Shown here one piece after another: positions 48,829 through 59,005 of a stretch of 64,000 bases of DNA. The position numbers and the translations under genes were made by a program. Numbering within the stretch: position 1 is the first letter of the stretch; every line of letters begins with the position of its first letter. Source of the stretch: Moniliophthora roreri (lineage: Eukaryota > Basidiomycota > Agaricomycetes > Agaricales > Marasmiaceae); the NCBI GenBank assembly GCA_001466705.2, contig LATX02000208.1, forward strand, positions 248,001 to 312,000, read 5' to 3'. The notes below the pieces were generated by a model. It saw only the letters and a list, made by a program, of their open reading frames with translations. It was not told where the DNA came from and ran no database searches.

Positions 48829-49379
48829 TGTTACATTACTTGCACAGCAACAACAACTAACTCAACACCACAATGACATAGTGGCACTAAGTTACTGGAT
48901 CAAGTTTGAGTTCACTTAGCTTTCACTAAGGTTCTGAGTTTGAGTCGTTTCCTGAGCAAGATACACAGCTGGATTAACCAGGTCAAGCTGAAGAGCTTAA
49001 ACCCAGTTCTATCTACTTAAATACACTGGTTGTATCTACTCGTTTATACATCGAGTTGGAACACAAACCAAGCGTTTCTGCTATACAAAGAAAAGAAATC
49101 AATGTCATAATGACATTACTACATCATCAAAAGAAAGCAAAGGAAACAGAGAGAATGTTGAAGTCATAATGAGATAAGTAATGAAATCATAATGATGTTG
49201 TCAATGACATCTTAAATAGGTACAGGTACAAAGAAGGAGAGGGGAACTGGGAAGGTGGAGTTGTCCAGATATTAAGAAGAAGCATAGATTGAAAGGGAAA
49301 AGAAGCACTCAAAGGCACTAAGAAACGACGTATGATACAAGATGAAGAGAAAAGTTACTTTTGTTGAGCATCTGTAACA
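48829..49379 (-). repeat. 5' LTR of the Gypsy element with TATA box
   Basis: 551 bp, TGTTAC...GTAACA. On the coding strand TATTTAAG (about 49,016-49,023) lies 32 nt before TCAGCTTGACCT (48,991-48,980), which is therefore the likely start of the RNA. Differences from the 3' LTR sit mainly at CG/TG/CA positions. Confidence 0.92.
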
Positions 49380-52300
49380 GAAGAGCAGCTGAGGACAGAG
49401 AGGAGAATCATAGGTGCCAGAGTCTACAGGTGCAAACTAAAAGACTACAGAAGATGTTGAAAAGAGCACAAAACCCTTCACTGGTGTCAGAGACTTGACA
49501 ATGAACTTGACAAACACCTTCTGGACAATATTACTTGGCATCTCTATATATTATACCACTACTCTACACCAATGATCCATTGTCTACTGAGGATAGTGCC
49601 TTCTTTGTTCATATTGCAAAAGGTTGTAGATGATTGACCTCAAGAGGCATAATAAAAGGTCAAACTAGCAGTATTGAAAAACCCTCAACTTCCTTTGATG
49701 TTTGGTTCATCAGTACACTTTTCCACACCAATCTGAAAACCCCCAGAAAATCTCATCTCCTTTATATTTGTCTACCATGCCAGCAAAACTTGTCTCAGCA
49801 CTTGTTCTCACCTACTCCTGTTCATTTCTACAAAAAACTCCTCTTTGCACCCTAGACCTGGGTCACAAATCCATATAGATTGGGATCTAAGTGTTCTTAA
49901 CATCTCCCAAAACATCTTTCTCATTCCAAGGTATACTCTATTGCACACCATTCTCACATAGAAGCAAAAATGGAACAGACACTTGTTTATCCAAACTGAT
50001 AGATAGGTTGAGTACTATTCTCCTTGTTGTACCTGAATTCAGCAGTTCTGGTAATAGCTTAAATTTATCAAGATGTATGTTGGTTTGGAATCTGGAGTTG
50101 AGAGGGATGTGCATAGTGAAGTGGAGTGTGTTTACTATTACTACTTGAAAGAGCTCCAAATCTTGTTTCATTAGACAAGGCCAATGGGCTAAAGTAGCCA
50201 CCTGGGGAATGCTTTATGCATGAGTGCCTCCAGAAGCCATGCCAGGTGCACTTTTTGCTATCATTAATGTGGCTTGTAGTGACCTACTAAATTCCCTGTC
50301 CCCAGTTCTGGATGTGGCACCTCTCCTCACATGACATTTACCACCATATATTACTGTATAGACAAACTTCTTTGACATCTAAACCAGGTTGAGCCTGAGT
50401 CAGTATGATGCATGTAATGGGCCCAGATATGACATCAGGTGCTTTTTGTGGTGCAAAGATTTACTCTTCCTTGCTTGTTTCCATCTACCCAATAGTATTT
50501 CTTGTGTGAGTGGATCTCATTCTTGTTTGAAAAGCCATCTTGAATACAGGATCCAGATGGTTGGACTAGATGGAGAGTATAACAGATTGTGGTACTTTTA
50601 GCTGACTGTCAATATCTGTGGCCATTATTTTCCATGACACTGAGTAAAAGCAAAATGCATCAGAGTGGAGACCAAGAGAAGCATTGAAGCAGAAATTTTT
50701 AAGACTCTGAATTGATGTGTCATATGCCATCTTTTTTTCTTTCTTTCTTTGTCTATAATGACAACAATAATGTCCACTACTATCATACCCCCATACTCCT
50801 ATGGGTCCACAGAATCAGCAACATTGACAAGCAGTGGAACTTCAATTTTGACAATATTGTAGTGGATTGTTTTAATAATGACAGTTGTGTTCATCTGACT
50901 TGGTTATCTATTAATCCTTTCTTCAATTGAACTAACAACCCCTTTCTCCTCCTCCATAGGTATATTATTGTCTCCCAAGAACAGTAACAGAAAAATTCCA
51001 AGAAGAAATTGTCTGAGAATGATAATATTATTGGACTCCCTATTCTACCTGTTCTAGTTCCAATCATACCAGGAGAAAATTCTTGGTCTCAGGCTTAGTG
51101 CATAAGTTGTCAGGTCTATTTCACATACTGTACTTGAATGTATGGAAGCAATAGACCCTAAAGTGTTACAGGCTCCAGCTGAGTAGGACAATAGCAACAG
51201 AGGGGGCAGGAGGCATTATTGTTGCCAACCTTGGTGACCAGATGGTCACAACCAATAAAATACTGTGTAATGCTGTTGGTTTTAGCAACCACCTCCACAT
51301 TTGGTGTTATAAGAAGCATTTTAGCAACACAACTAGAGGTGTGTTACACATTACAGTTGCCTCTATATATCCAAGTACAGCCAAGTACAGTACTGTAACC
51401 TAAAAACTAATGGGTTTTGTGCAGCAGATTGGGTACTATAATAAGACTGTATTGAGTTTGTACCTTGGAGGAGGTGGTGGTTAAGGAAAGTGGAATCACA
51501 AGAAGAGAAAATAAATAACAAGGATTTGCTTTTTTTTTCTTGAGCTGTTACCTCAGAGCTACAAGTCTTCTTGGTCTGTCACATGTAATATTTTTATTTT
51601 CTTTTTCTTACAGTTTGAATATGTATATATAAAGAAACTAATACATCAAATCAGGTCCAAGAGAAGCACTGGAGCAAAAAACTCTAATTAGTCAGTCAGT
51701 TTCTAAGCCACATCATGCATTGATTCTTTTCTTTTTGACCACCCTATGACTGCTACTATTATACCCACTACTAGCCAAATAAGGCATTATTAAGTTATCA
51801 ACATACTGTTCTTTCATCTGGGTGAATGTTATAAAAAGCTGAGATCATGCAAGTTGTGAATGGAGATGTCAGGCCATCAATAATTGATAATCTATTGACC
51901 AAAGCTAGTGGCAAAGCAGATTAACAACTATTGAGCACTTCATTCTCTTCTGTGGGTCTATACTTCAGAGGGCATATACAAATTCAAGTAATGGGTCAAG
52001 TAACATTACTTGTGTTATCTTACTGTTATTCTAGTCTAGTTTCAACCTGGGCCCCAATACCATAGCTTCTTTGATTACCATATTTAGTAGTGCAATCAAA
52101 ATCACATTCCTCATGTCAGGCTATTCCCACACCCTTCAGGGTGATGTGCATATTTTCACTCACATGTTCATCTCTCATCAAACCACAGATGGGCTTGAAA
52201 TGAGCACCACAAGCCCATCTGGGGCTTCAAATATGTCAAATATAAACAATATCCATTCTCTTCACCCAACAGTTGAACTCACTTGACTTCCCAATAATTG

Positions 52301-53239
52301 TCTCTAGTCCTCATATTTTCTGTTCAGCCTCAGAATTATCCCCAATCACCCCATCTGGTGACTTGTAACACTTTTAAATAATCTCCCCAGGATGGTGAAC
52401 ACATTGTTCACTAAGAAACTTTTCCATTGCAATAGCATGGACTAAATCTCAATCATCCCATACTGAAACCCAGTAGAAAAAGTCACTAAGACCCCAGCCA
52501 CAATTTCAAATGTACTTGATAATGCTGACTACAATCTCTCTGGGCCTAGAAGGAGGATACTTGTGTTGCTTCTTTTTGGGCAGTCTTTCAGATGTGTAAT
52601 TGATGAAAGAGGAGTCATTCTAGTCATGATGACATTGCTTCCAAGATGGGGTCTGTATGGGAGTGCTAGATACTTGAGCAGGTAAAACCAGAACTGATGA
52701 GGAAGAAGCAGCTGCAGGTGTTGAGGGGGAAGGTTGTACATTGTGTCAGCCAGTGGGTGTACCATACTAATTTTTCTACAGGAATAGGTGCAATTGGCAA
52801 AGAGGCTTGAGCCTTTTTGCTAGCATTTGGAAGTTTGAACAAATAGAGACTTATGGAACTTGGAAGGAGAGCAGTGATGAGCATAAGATGATGCAATGCA
52901 TGGCTCAGAATATGTGACAAGTAAACAAAAACTGTAATATTTCTGAGTAGCCCAGCCTATCTATATAAGGAAGCCAAACAAGCTATGAGTAGAGGGGCAC
53001 ATTTCAAATCAGACACCAGATGGATTGCTGCTACCCATCTCAATGTAAAAGCCCTTAGTAAGCAATCCATCAGGAGTCTGACTTGGGAGACTACTGTTAT
53101 TCTAATTTACTTAACCATACCTTGACCCCCAGTTTATTTATCCTTCAAGGCTGTAAATGTGTCTCTTGATTTTTTTTAGAGTTTATTTGGTGTGCATAAT
53201 AAGCCTAGTACATGATAACAAAAAAATACACATTACATT
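49380..53239. other. CpG-free repeat-like DNA
   Basis: Reading every line from 49,380 to 54,176 I find no CG dinucleotide. No gene is supported. Two stretches, about 50,670-50,790 and 51,655-51,770, resemble each other (AGAGAAGCA, a T-rich run, then ACTACTAT-like and ACCC-rich parts) and are probably diverged copies of an old repeat. Confidence 0.6.
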
Positions 53240-54714
53240 TATAAACACTTTTTCTTTCTGCTTGCAAAGCTATCAACAAAGTGCCTGATTCTTAAGCCAA
53301 TCCTTTTCATCCATTGCAGTTTAAAAGTATGAGAAGCAACTTCAAAGCTATTATTGGCATTGAAAGCTGTTGAGGTTGTCACATTAGCTACATCTTCAAC
53401 TGATGTCTCTGTTTGAGTCTCCACTTCCTCTCCTACATTCCTATCTGAAGAATTCTGAGTTCAAGAACTCATTGGATTTACTATTTTGACTCACATGTCA
53501 AGAGAGGAAATTCTTGCTTCTCTGCATATGCTGTACTGTAAGAGTCATACCCTTTGAAATCCAGGTAATCCCTAACTGCCTTGTAATCCACAGAGCCCCA
53601 CCAAGTCCCAAATGACATCTGGATCTCAATCTGAGGAAGGCCATATTCATCTACATCAACTGGTGTACCAGGCCTATCTGGATTGAGGGACCAATGCATA
53701 AATGGTCCTTCTAGTGGATATTTGAGGCAAGGGAGTCCATTGATCATCTCTGTTTTAGGTGGATCAATGAAAAGGTAGATAGGGACTGAGGATGTGGCTG
53801 AGGAGCTGGGAAGAGGCTTGAACTGTCCCTTGATATCAAATTGTATGTGATCAAGAAGATCTGCTTAACTTGTCAAATAATAAACTAGAAGCAGATTCAA
53901 GGGAACATACTGCAAGTAGAGGATGAATCAAGATCTATTTCAAATTTCTCCATGAACACAAATGATTGGCTGAGGAAAGCACTTCTAACATGTCTTTTCA
54001 TGTCTCTGGGTAGTGCAAGGGAAAACTTGAAGTGAAAATCACCTCCCTGTTGCCAATTCAGAAAGGAAATTCTAACTTGAGAATTTACTGTTGCAAAATT
54101 ACATAAGGACACAATTCAATCAATAATTATAACCTCTTACCAGACAACCAATTGGTGATTTCTATATTAACTGTTGACGTCCACCATCTGGGTACCCACT
54201 CCAGCATCAGATCCAAGGACTGAAATGATGCCAAAATTGGACCTCGATCATTGTCCCACTCCTTCTTGAAGCAGGCACCAAACAGGATCAATCCATCAAG
54301 AGCAATCTCCAAAGGATCCACATTCAAGTCCTGATTCCCAAGCATAGCAATTGAATCAAGGTATTCTCCTGTAATTTGTGATACATAGCTAATTATGTCC
54401 AGTCTGGACTCTAGTGTGTCTTCCAATGCAGGAGGAGGGATTTGAGGTCGCCTGAAAGAGTCCCATGTCCCCTTGTATTCTGTAAAGCAATATTGAGAAT
54501 TATTAGAGCTTTGCACCTGGTTGTTTATATATGTATTGATGGGGAAGTCCAAGTTATAACAGAATGATTGGGTAGAAAGGTCAAACTCCCAATGTGAGGT
54601 AGGTGTGAATTCCTGTTGCATAAGTAATGTCATCACCAATACAAGAGACAGCATTAAAGAGACTTGTACCTCTAATATTTCTGGTGCAAAGGAGTTGACT
54701 TCCTCAAAATCCAT
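53240..54714 (-). CDS. Hypothetical multi-exon protein inside the repeat block
   Basis: Several open exons in order on the minus strand: MDFEEVNSFAPEILE (start 54,714), an intron GTACAAG..CAACAG, then EFTPTSHWEFDLSTQSFCYN; after a second intron DTLESRLDIISYVSQITGEY, ALDGLILFGACFKKEW and WVPRWWTSTVNIEITNWLS with a GTAAGA donor at about 54,135. Next, QVRISFLNWQQGGDFHFKFS (about 54,000-54,090) and finally YLFIDPPKTEMINGLPCLKY, MSFGTWWGSVDYKAVRDYLD and FKGYDSYSTAYAEKQEFPLL (53,481-53,780). The pattern (Pro-rich YINGxxC, Trp-rich middle, YxxxxGYPLL-like end) resembles multicopy hypothetical proteins I recall from mushroom genomes. Function unknown. Exact junctions are uncertain and it could be a recent pseudogene. 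Sequence at 53,240-53,424 may be the last exon. Confidence 0.45.
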
Positions 54715-55283
54715 TACCTTAAATAGCAGTGAGTAAGTGGGGCATAGCCAGAAAATAGCTGGAGCACACCTGTAGGATCTCTAAATATAATGAAATAGTT
54801 GGTGTTGTCACGTAGTGATTGAATACATCCTTAGCATTGACATGAGCTAAAATGATTGTCAACAAACTGTCATACTTCTTTCAAATGCTTACCATTGTGA
54901 TATATCAATGCTGGAAAGGATGAGCATGCTACTCCAAAGAGTTGTGGGAGCTTTGCATGTCTTCAAATGATCTAGTCATGAATTTGTATCACTTTCCATG
55001 ATGAATCACAAACCTTATTTGTGACCAAAAATCAAATTCTGGTTTGCAGACCTTGTATGGAACATAAGATCAGCAATCAACAACATATATGATAGTTGGA
55101 CAGCACACTGCATAGGTATTACCACCATTCCCTTCCACAACACGATAATTGACAACAGTGAACTTTTCTGAACCTCTACCATGGATTGTGGCTGTGTGCA
55201 CTGATCTGATCACTTTGATTGCCTTGAGTGTGTTACGCTGTTGTGCTATTCGTACACAGGATGGATTTGTTTCTCGCAGCCCT
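54715..55283. other. Short interval before the Copia LTR
   Basis: No gene seen. CpG reappears from 54,177 onward but is still sparse. A minus-strand frame at 55,070-55,294 runs into the LTR and shows no family features. Confidence 0.4.
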
Positions 55284-55799
55284 TGTTGAAGCACTGTAAC
55301 TGTACTATACTAAACTAGGTACATTAGGAACACTAGTTATTGTATTACTTGCATCTGTGATCAACTATGGAACTTACAAAGTATGTTCCTGAGCTTCTCT
55401 GGAGCTTGCACTACAGTCATAGGAGTGCTCCCTCATCCAGTAGGAGTATTGTAGCCTCATGCACAATACAGTAGAACACATGTAGAATTCATGTATAGTT
55501 CCTTCCGCTGTCAGATGATTGTATTGTGTCTCTCCAAGACACATTATTCTTGGATACTTTGTCTCACAAGTATTCAGTAGCTTACATCCATAGCTTACTA
55601 GGTTTCACCGTTTATCCATGGAACTTATCCTTTAGAGTAGTATAAAAGCAAGCATGTATGTAGCTACATTCTTCAGTTCAATTTACATTGACTACTCTGC
55701 ACATCGCACCTCTACAACCCTCAAGGTTCTAGCAAGCTCTTGTACAAATGTGAGTTGAGCACACTCCACTGCGCTTTACGTCTCCGTTCTGTCTCAACA
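55284..55799 (+). repeat. 5' LTR of a Copia element
   Basis: 516 bp from TGTTGA to TCAACA, a perfect 6-bp terminal inverted pair. TATAAAAG lies at 55,641. A primer site follows directly. The matching 3' LTR would lie outside the window, so the LTR call rests on its termini, TATA box, primer site and the gag downstream. Confidence 0.68.
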
Positions 55800-55814
55800 G
55801 GTTATGGGCCCTGC
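55800..55814 (+). promoter_or_regulatory. Copia primer-binding site matching the initiator tRNA-Met anticodon arm
   Basis: GGTTATGGGCCCTGC starts on the base after the LTR. Its complement, GCAGGGCCCATAACC, has the form of the anticodon arm of initiator tRNA-Met, with CAT as anticodon. Drosophila copia and yeast Ty5 are known to prime from such a half tRNA. Confidence 0.68.
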
Positions 55815-56581
55815 ATCGACAACTGTGTTAATGGACACTCATTCTCATTGGTCAATGTTGAATGGGACCATTACTCTTGTCAAGCGCTTGTAACCCGAGA
55901 TCTTGCAAGAGGTACCTGTGTAGTCGACGCCTTAACTGGCATTAGACCAAAATCACAGGTTCTAGATGGTCTTTGATTTGCTAGGAGGGATGGTCAAGTT
56001 TTTTCTTTCCTTCTTAGTAGACTTTAAGCCCAGTAAAGCAGCTTCTAACGTATATACAAAATTCATTCCCCTGTATTCGGAATTACCCGGATTACAGGCA
56101 GAACCAACTGTTGGCCTTATTTCCTTAACTCGAACATGGGTTAGCCCATTCAGCAATAAACCGGTAGTCATCCTGGTGAGCTGGAGGGTCTCACAACTAG
56201 GTTCTGGCACCTAGATAAAACGGCCTTGTGCTAAAGCCTTCATCTATGGAAGGGGTCATTTATATAATTACGTATCTTTCTATAAATAATGCCCCCTGAT
56301 TGCATATAAGTCCCTTAAACGTCTTCTTAAGGATTTGATGGATCTGGTGGATCAGGATCCTTAAAATCAAACCTTATTTAGACTTTCCATTGCAATCAGA
56401 TTTTGTAAATACCATTTACAGCTATGTCAGTCCAGGTGATGAGACCGGATGACATGAAGGAAACACCGTTGACCAAAACATATGAGGATTCATTAGCATT
56501 CTTGTCGATAAAGGCTCCATACACCTAAAAAGTCAAACCAGCACTTACGCCCTCCTTTCCTATAGCCTTTTATTGATAACA
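55815..56581. other. Leader between Copia primer site and gag
   Basis: About 770 bp, longer than usual for a Copia leader. It contains short frames without recognised features. It may include an insertion or a small upstream ORF. Confidence 0.4.
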
Positions 56582-56998
56582 ATGTCTAACTCCAACTCCA
56601 CCCAACAACGTCCTATCCCCCAAGTCTCTCTTGCTGACAACACTGTCCGAATTCGAAACTCAGATAATGGTGTTGGCATTCCAGTTTATAGTTACCATCC
56701 TTTGGAACTACTTGAACCAATTTCTGTTTATGATACTTCTGTTGGCAATACATCAGGATTGTCCATTATTCCAATCTTTAATGGTGATGACTTCAGAGAA
56801 TGGAAGTGCAAAGTCCTGGCATATCTTAATTTGGCTAAAGTGGCTTATGCCCTTACCAATGCAATGCCTGTGACTGTCGGCACAGGTGATACTGCCGTCG
56901 CTCCTGATATGGAAGTTGTCAAAGAATGGAAAAACTCCAACGCACAAGCTCTTGGCCTTTTCCAGCTCAAATTGAGTCCTACTTTGCAGTGGATCATT
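56582..56998 (+). pseudogene. gag: Copia gag, N-terminal part, interrupted by Gypsy copy 2
   Basis: Starts MSNSNSTQQRPIPQVSLADN and contains IPIFNGDDFREWKCKVLAYL followed by a Trp/Asn-rich stretch (VVKEWKNSNAQALGLFQLKL), the pattern of Copia capsid (UBN2/DUF4219-like) regions. The frame is cut at LSPTLQWII by the LTR of a Gypsy element at 56,999. The remainder of this gag cannot be identified with certainty downstream. Confidence 0.75.
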
Positions 56999-57569
56999 TG
57001 TTACAATTTTTCATTTTTATCAGACATTCTTCCATTTTCCTTTTTCTGTACTACCATTTTGAGCAACTTAGTGCTCAATATTATGCTTCTTTTTGACATC
57101 TGGACTTATCCACTTTCCCAGCTCCCTTCTTACAAATTGTTCTAAAACATTCCAACATTTTCTTTATGATATCATTCCGAATTCTTTCTATCAATTTCTA
57201 TCTCTTTCTATGATGACATCATCTTGACAACATTAACAATTCTTCAATGTTCTATTTCATTCTAACTGATTATCTTATACATGTTCCATTGTATTCCTGA
57301 ACGTTCTGTGTAGTACAAATGCATAACTACAATGGATGTATAAAGGTAGATAGAACTGGGTTATAGCTCTTCAGCTTGACCTAGTTTAATCAACTTGTGT
57401 TTAGCCAACAAACCAATCTTCTGAACACTAGCTTTTCTTAAGCTAGATCTCTAACTTGAACCTTAACTCCTTTAAGAAAGGAACTTCCCTTTCTAGTTGG
57501 AGGTCGACCCTGCATCACTGCGTCATAGTGTTGTAGAGTTGTTGTCATTGCTGCGCAAGTAACGTAACA
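56999..57569 (+). repeat. 5' LTR of Gypsy copy 2
   Basis: 571 bp. Its last 50 bp (TTGTTGTCATTGCTGCGCAA then GTAACGTAACA) match the ends of the LTRs at 40,437 and 48,829. TATAAAG at 57,339 lies 32 nt before TCAGCTTGACCT at 57,371-57,382, the same distance as in copy 1. The first 300 bp are much less alike. Confidence 0.85.
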
Positions 57570-57571
57570 AA

Positions 57572-57583
57572 AGGTCAAGCTGA
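57572..57583 (+). promoter_or_regulatory. Self-priming primer-binding site (Gypsy copy 2)
   Basis: AGGTCAAGCTGA starts 2 nt behind the LTR, exactly as in copy 1, and is the reverse complement of TCAGCTTGACCT at 57,371-57,382. Confidence 0.75.
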
Positions 57584-57621
57584 TCGTTGCTGACCTACCC
57601 AGGTTTAGGCACCACCAATTA

Positions 57622-58860
57622 TCGAAACACGACTCCCCTGAGGGCTCCCTTTACGGCAGCCAAAGAATCTGATCTCAATGATCAACTCGAAGTAGCCGAA
57701 CAGCTATTGAACCCCAATCCCGAACGAACCCCGCGCTGAATTACTCACAGTCAGCAGAGAGGAGCAGTCGAAAGTCTCCAACAAGAAAGAGCAGAACCTG
57801 AAGCTAAGTCCTCAGAACCAGATCCATTTAACGAATACCGAAATATATTCCATACTCCGACTCCAGAAATGATGACTCCTGCTGGAAGCACTGCTGCTTC
57901 GGACGTCAAACCAAAGGTGGAGCACGACGACACTGACGAACAATGGGCCCAGACTATTTCCATGGCTGTACTCCAAACAATTAATGACAAAAAGGACGAA
58001 GCTAGTAAAGGGCCAACACTGGATCCCTTTTTGGGAAAACAATCGGACACCCGCTGCTTTCTCCTCGACCTTGAACTTTATTTTGCAATGAACCCAGTCA
58101 AAGCAAACACTGACAAGAAGAAGAAGATGCTCCTTCTCTCTCTAGTCAAAGGAATACCACAGAATGGAAGCAAAGAGAGACGATGAAATTATTTCCCGAA
58201 GATGATGATCCCAAGCAAAAGAAGAAAGCTGCCAAAGAAACGTGGAGCAGTTTCAAGCAGAGATTCCGGAATGAATGGCAACCTGTCAACATTGTCAGAG
58301 AAGCACAGACAAAGATCGAGCAAATTAAGATGATGGATAGAGCAGATGAATACGTCAATCGATTCCACCTCATCGCGATGGACACCAAGTATGACGACAA
58401 GGCCCTTATGAAATTCTTTAGGGAAGGACTTCCGGAGTCTTTACAAAACAAGATTATGCTCCGAACAGATGGAGAACCCGAGATCTTGGACGAATGGTAT
58501 AAACTGGCCATCAAATATGACAACCAGTACAAACTAGTCATGGCCAATAGAAAGAAGAGGGAGCTGATCAAGCCGAAGATTGCTCGAAAGGAAAAAGAAG
58601 TGACGGTTGGACGAATGTTGTCCGAATCAGACAGGAAAGATTACATGGTTGCAGGGAAGTGTTTCCACTGTGCAAAAATCAGTCACATCTCACGAGATTG
58701 TCCCACCAAAGGACAAATACAACAAACCCCGCTGCCCAAATATGAACCAAAGAAGCTATCGCCACAAGAAGCTTTCACAAAGATCCGAGCGCTTATTGCC
58801 GAACAAGGAGAAGGAGAACAAGAGGAGATCTTTGATCTCATGGGAAAAGAGGGTTTTTAA
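57622..58860 (+). pseudogene. gag: Gag of Gypsy copy 2 (two lesions)
   Basis: The frame begins near LRAPFTAAKESDLNDQLEVA and follows copy 1 throughout: FLLDLELYFAMNPVKANTDK, KKAAKETWSSFKQRFRNEWQ, FFREGLPESLQNKIMLRTDG and a zinc knuckle CFHCAKISHISRDC. Lesions are a TGA near 57,737 and a one-base shift near 58,150-58,190, where KGIPQN diverges from KGRPKEW of copy 1. The start ATG seems lost (ACG at the expected place). The frame ends at TAA 58,858-58,860. Confidence 0.8.
58851..58857 (+). promoter_or_regulatory. Putative -1 frameshift heptamer at gag end (Gypsy copy 2)
   Basis: G GGT TTT directly before TAA. After a -1 shift the frame reads TTA AAG AGG and stays open for about 50 codons through TLLPPAITISNIVLAKLN to TEIVETKALID, the start of the protease. 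Copy 1 has the same heptamer and similar residues in the -1 frame. Confidence 0.68.
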
Positions 58861-59004
58861 AGAGGCGGGGGAGGCCGACACTCTTACCACCTGCAATTAC
58901 AATCTCAAACATTGTATTAGCTAAGTTAAACCGAAACTCTATGCGAATTCTTATTCAATACAATGTCAGGACAGAAATCGTCGAAACAAAAGCCCTGATC
59001 GATT

Positions 59005-59005
59005 N
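59005..59005. other. Single N at a sequence discontinuity
   Basis: The Gypsy protease motif ALID is followed by N and unrelated sequence. Other single Ns at 59,719, 60,906, 61,826, 62,759 and 63,833 also mark jumps between repeat copies; Ns at 17,583, 21,033 and 41,766 lie in G-runs or repeats. Confidence 0.8.

Larger units (their letters stand above)
40437..49379 (-). mobile_element. Full-length Ty3/Gypsy chromovirus (Tf1/sushi-like), inactive
   Basis: Two direct LTRs (40,437-40,998 and 48,829-49,379) enclose, on the minus strand, a primer site, gag, protease, reverse transcriptase, RNase H, integrase, a chromodomain and an extra ORF, then a polypurine tract. The flanks GGAGA (left) and GAAGA (right) form an imperfect 5-bp target duplication. 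Coding parts carry many stops, mostly where C-to-T or G-to-A change would make them. LTR differences are concentrated at CpG-derived sites. An N lies at 41,766 in the 3' non-coding part. Confidence 0.92.
56999..59004 (+). mobile_element. Second copy of the Gypsy family, truncated at an N
   Basis: 5' LTR at 56,999-57,569 (TGTTAC..GTAACA), primer site, gag and the first codons of protease in the same order as in copy 1, here on the plus strand. At 59,005 an N replaces what should be the protease Ser-Gly motif, and the following sequence is not this element. CpG dinucleotides are frequent, so it is younger than copy 1. The 5 bases before it are TCATT; the matching target copy is not available. 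Confidence 0.85.

Noticed and set aside
56088..56098. GGATTACAGG resembling a primate Alu core
   Set aside because: A ten-base chance match in fungal retroelement DNA; nothing around it fits.
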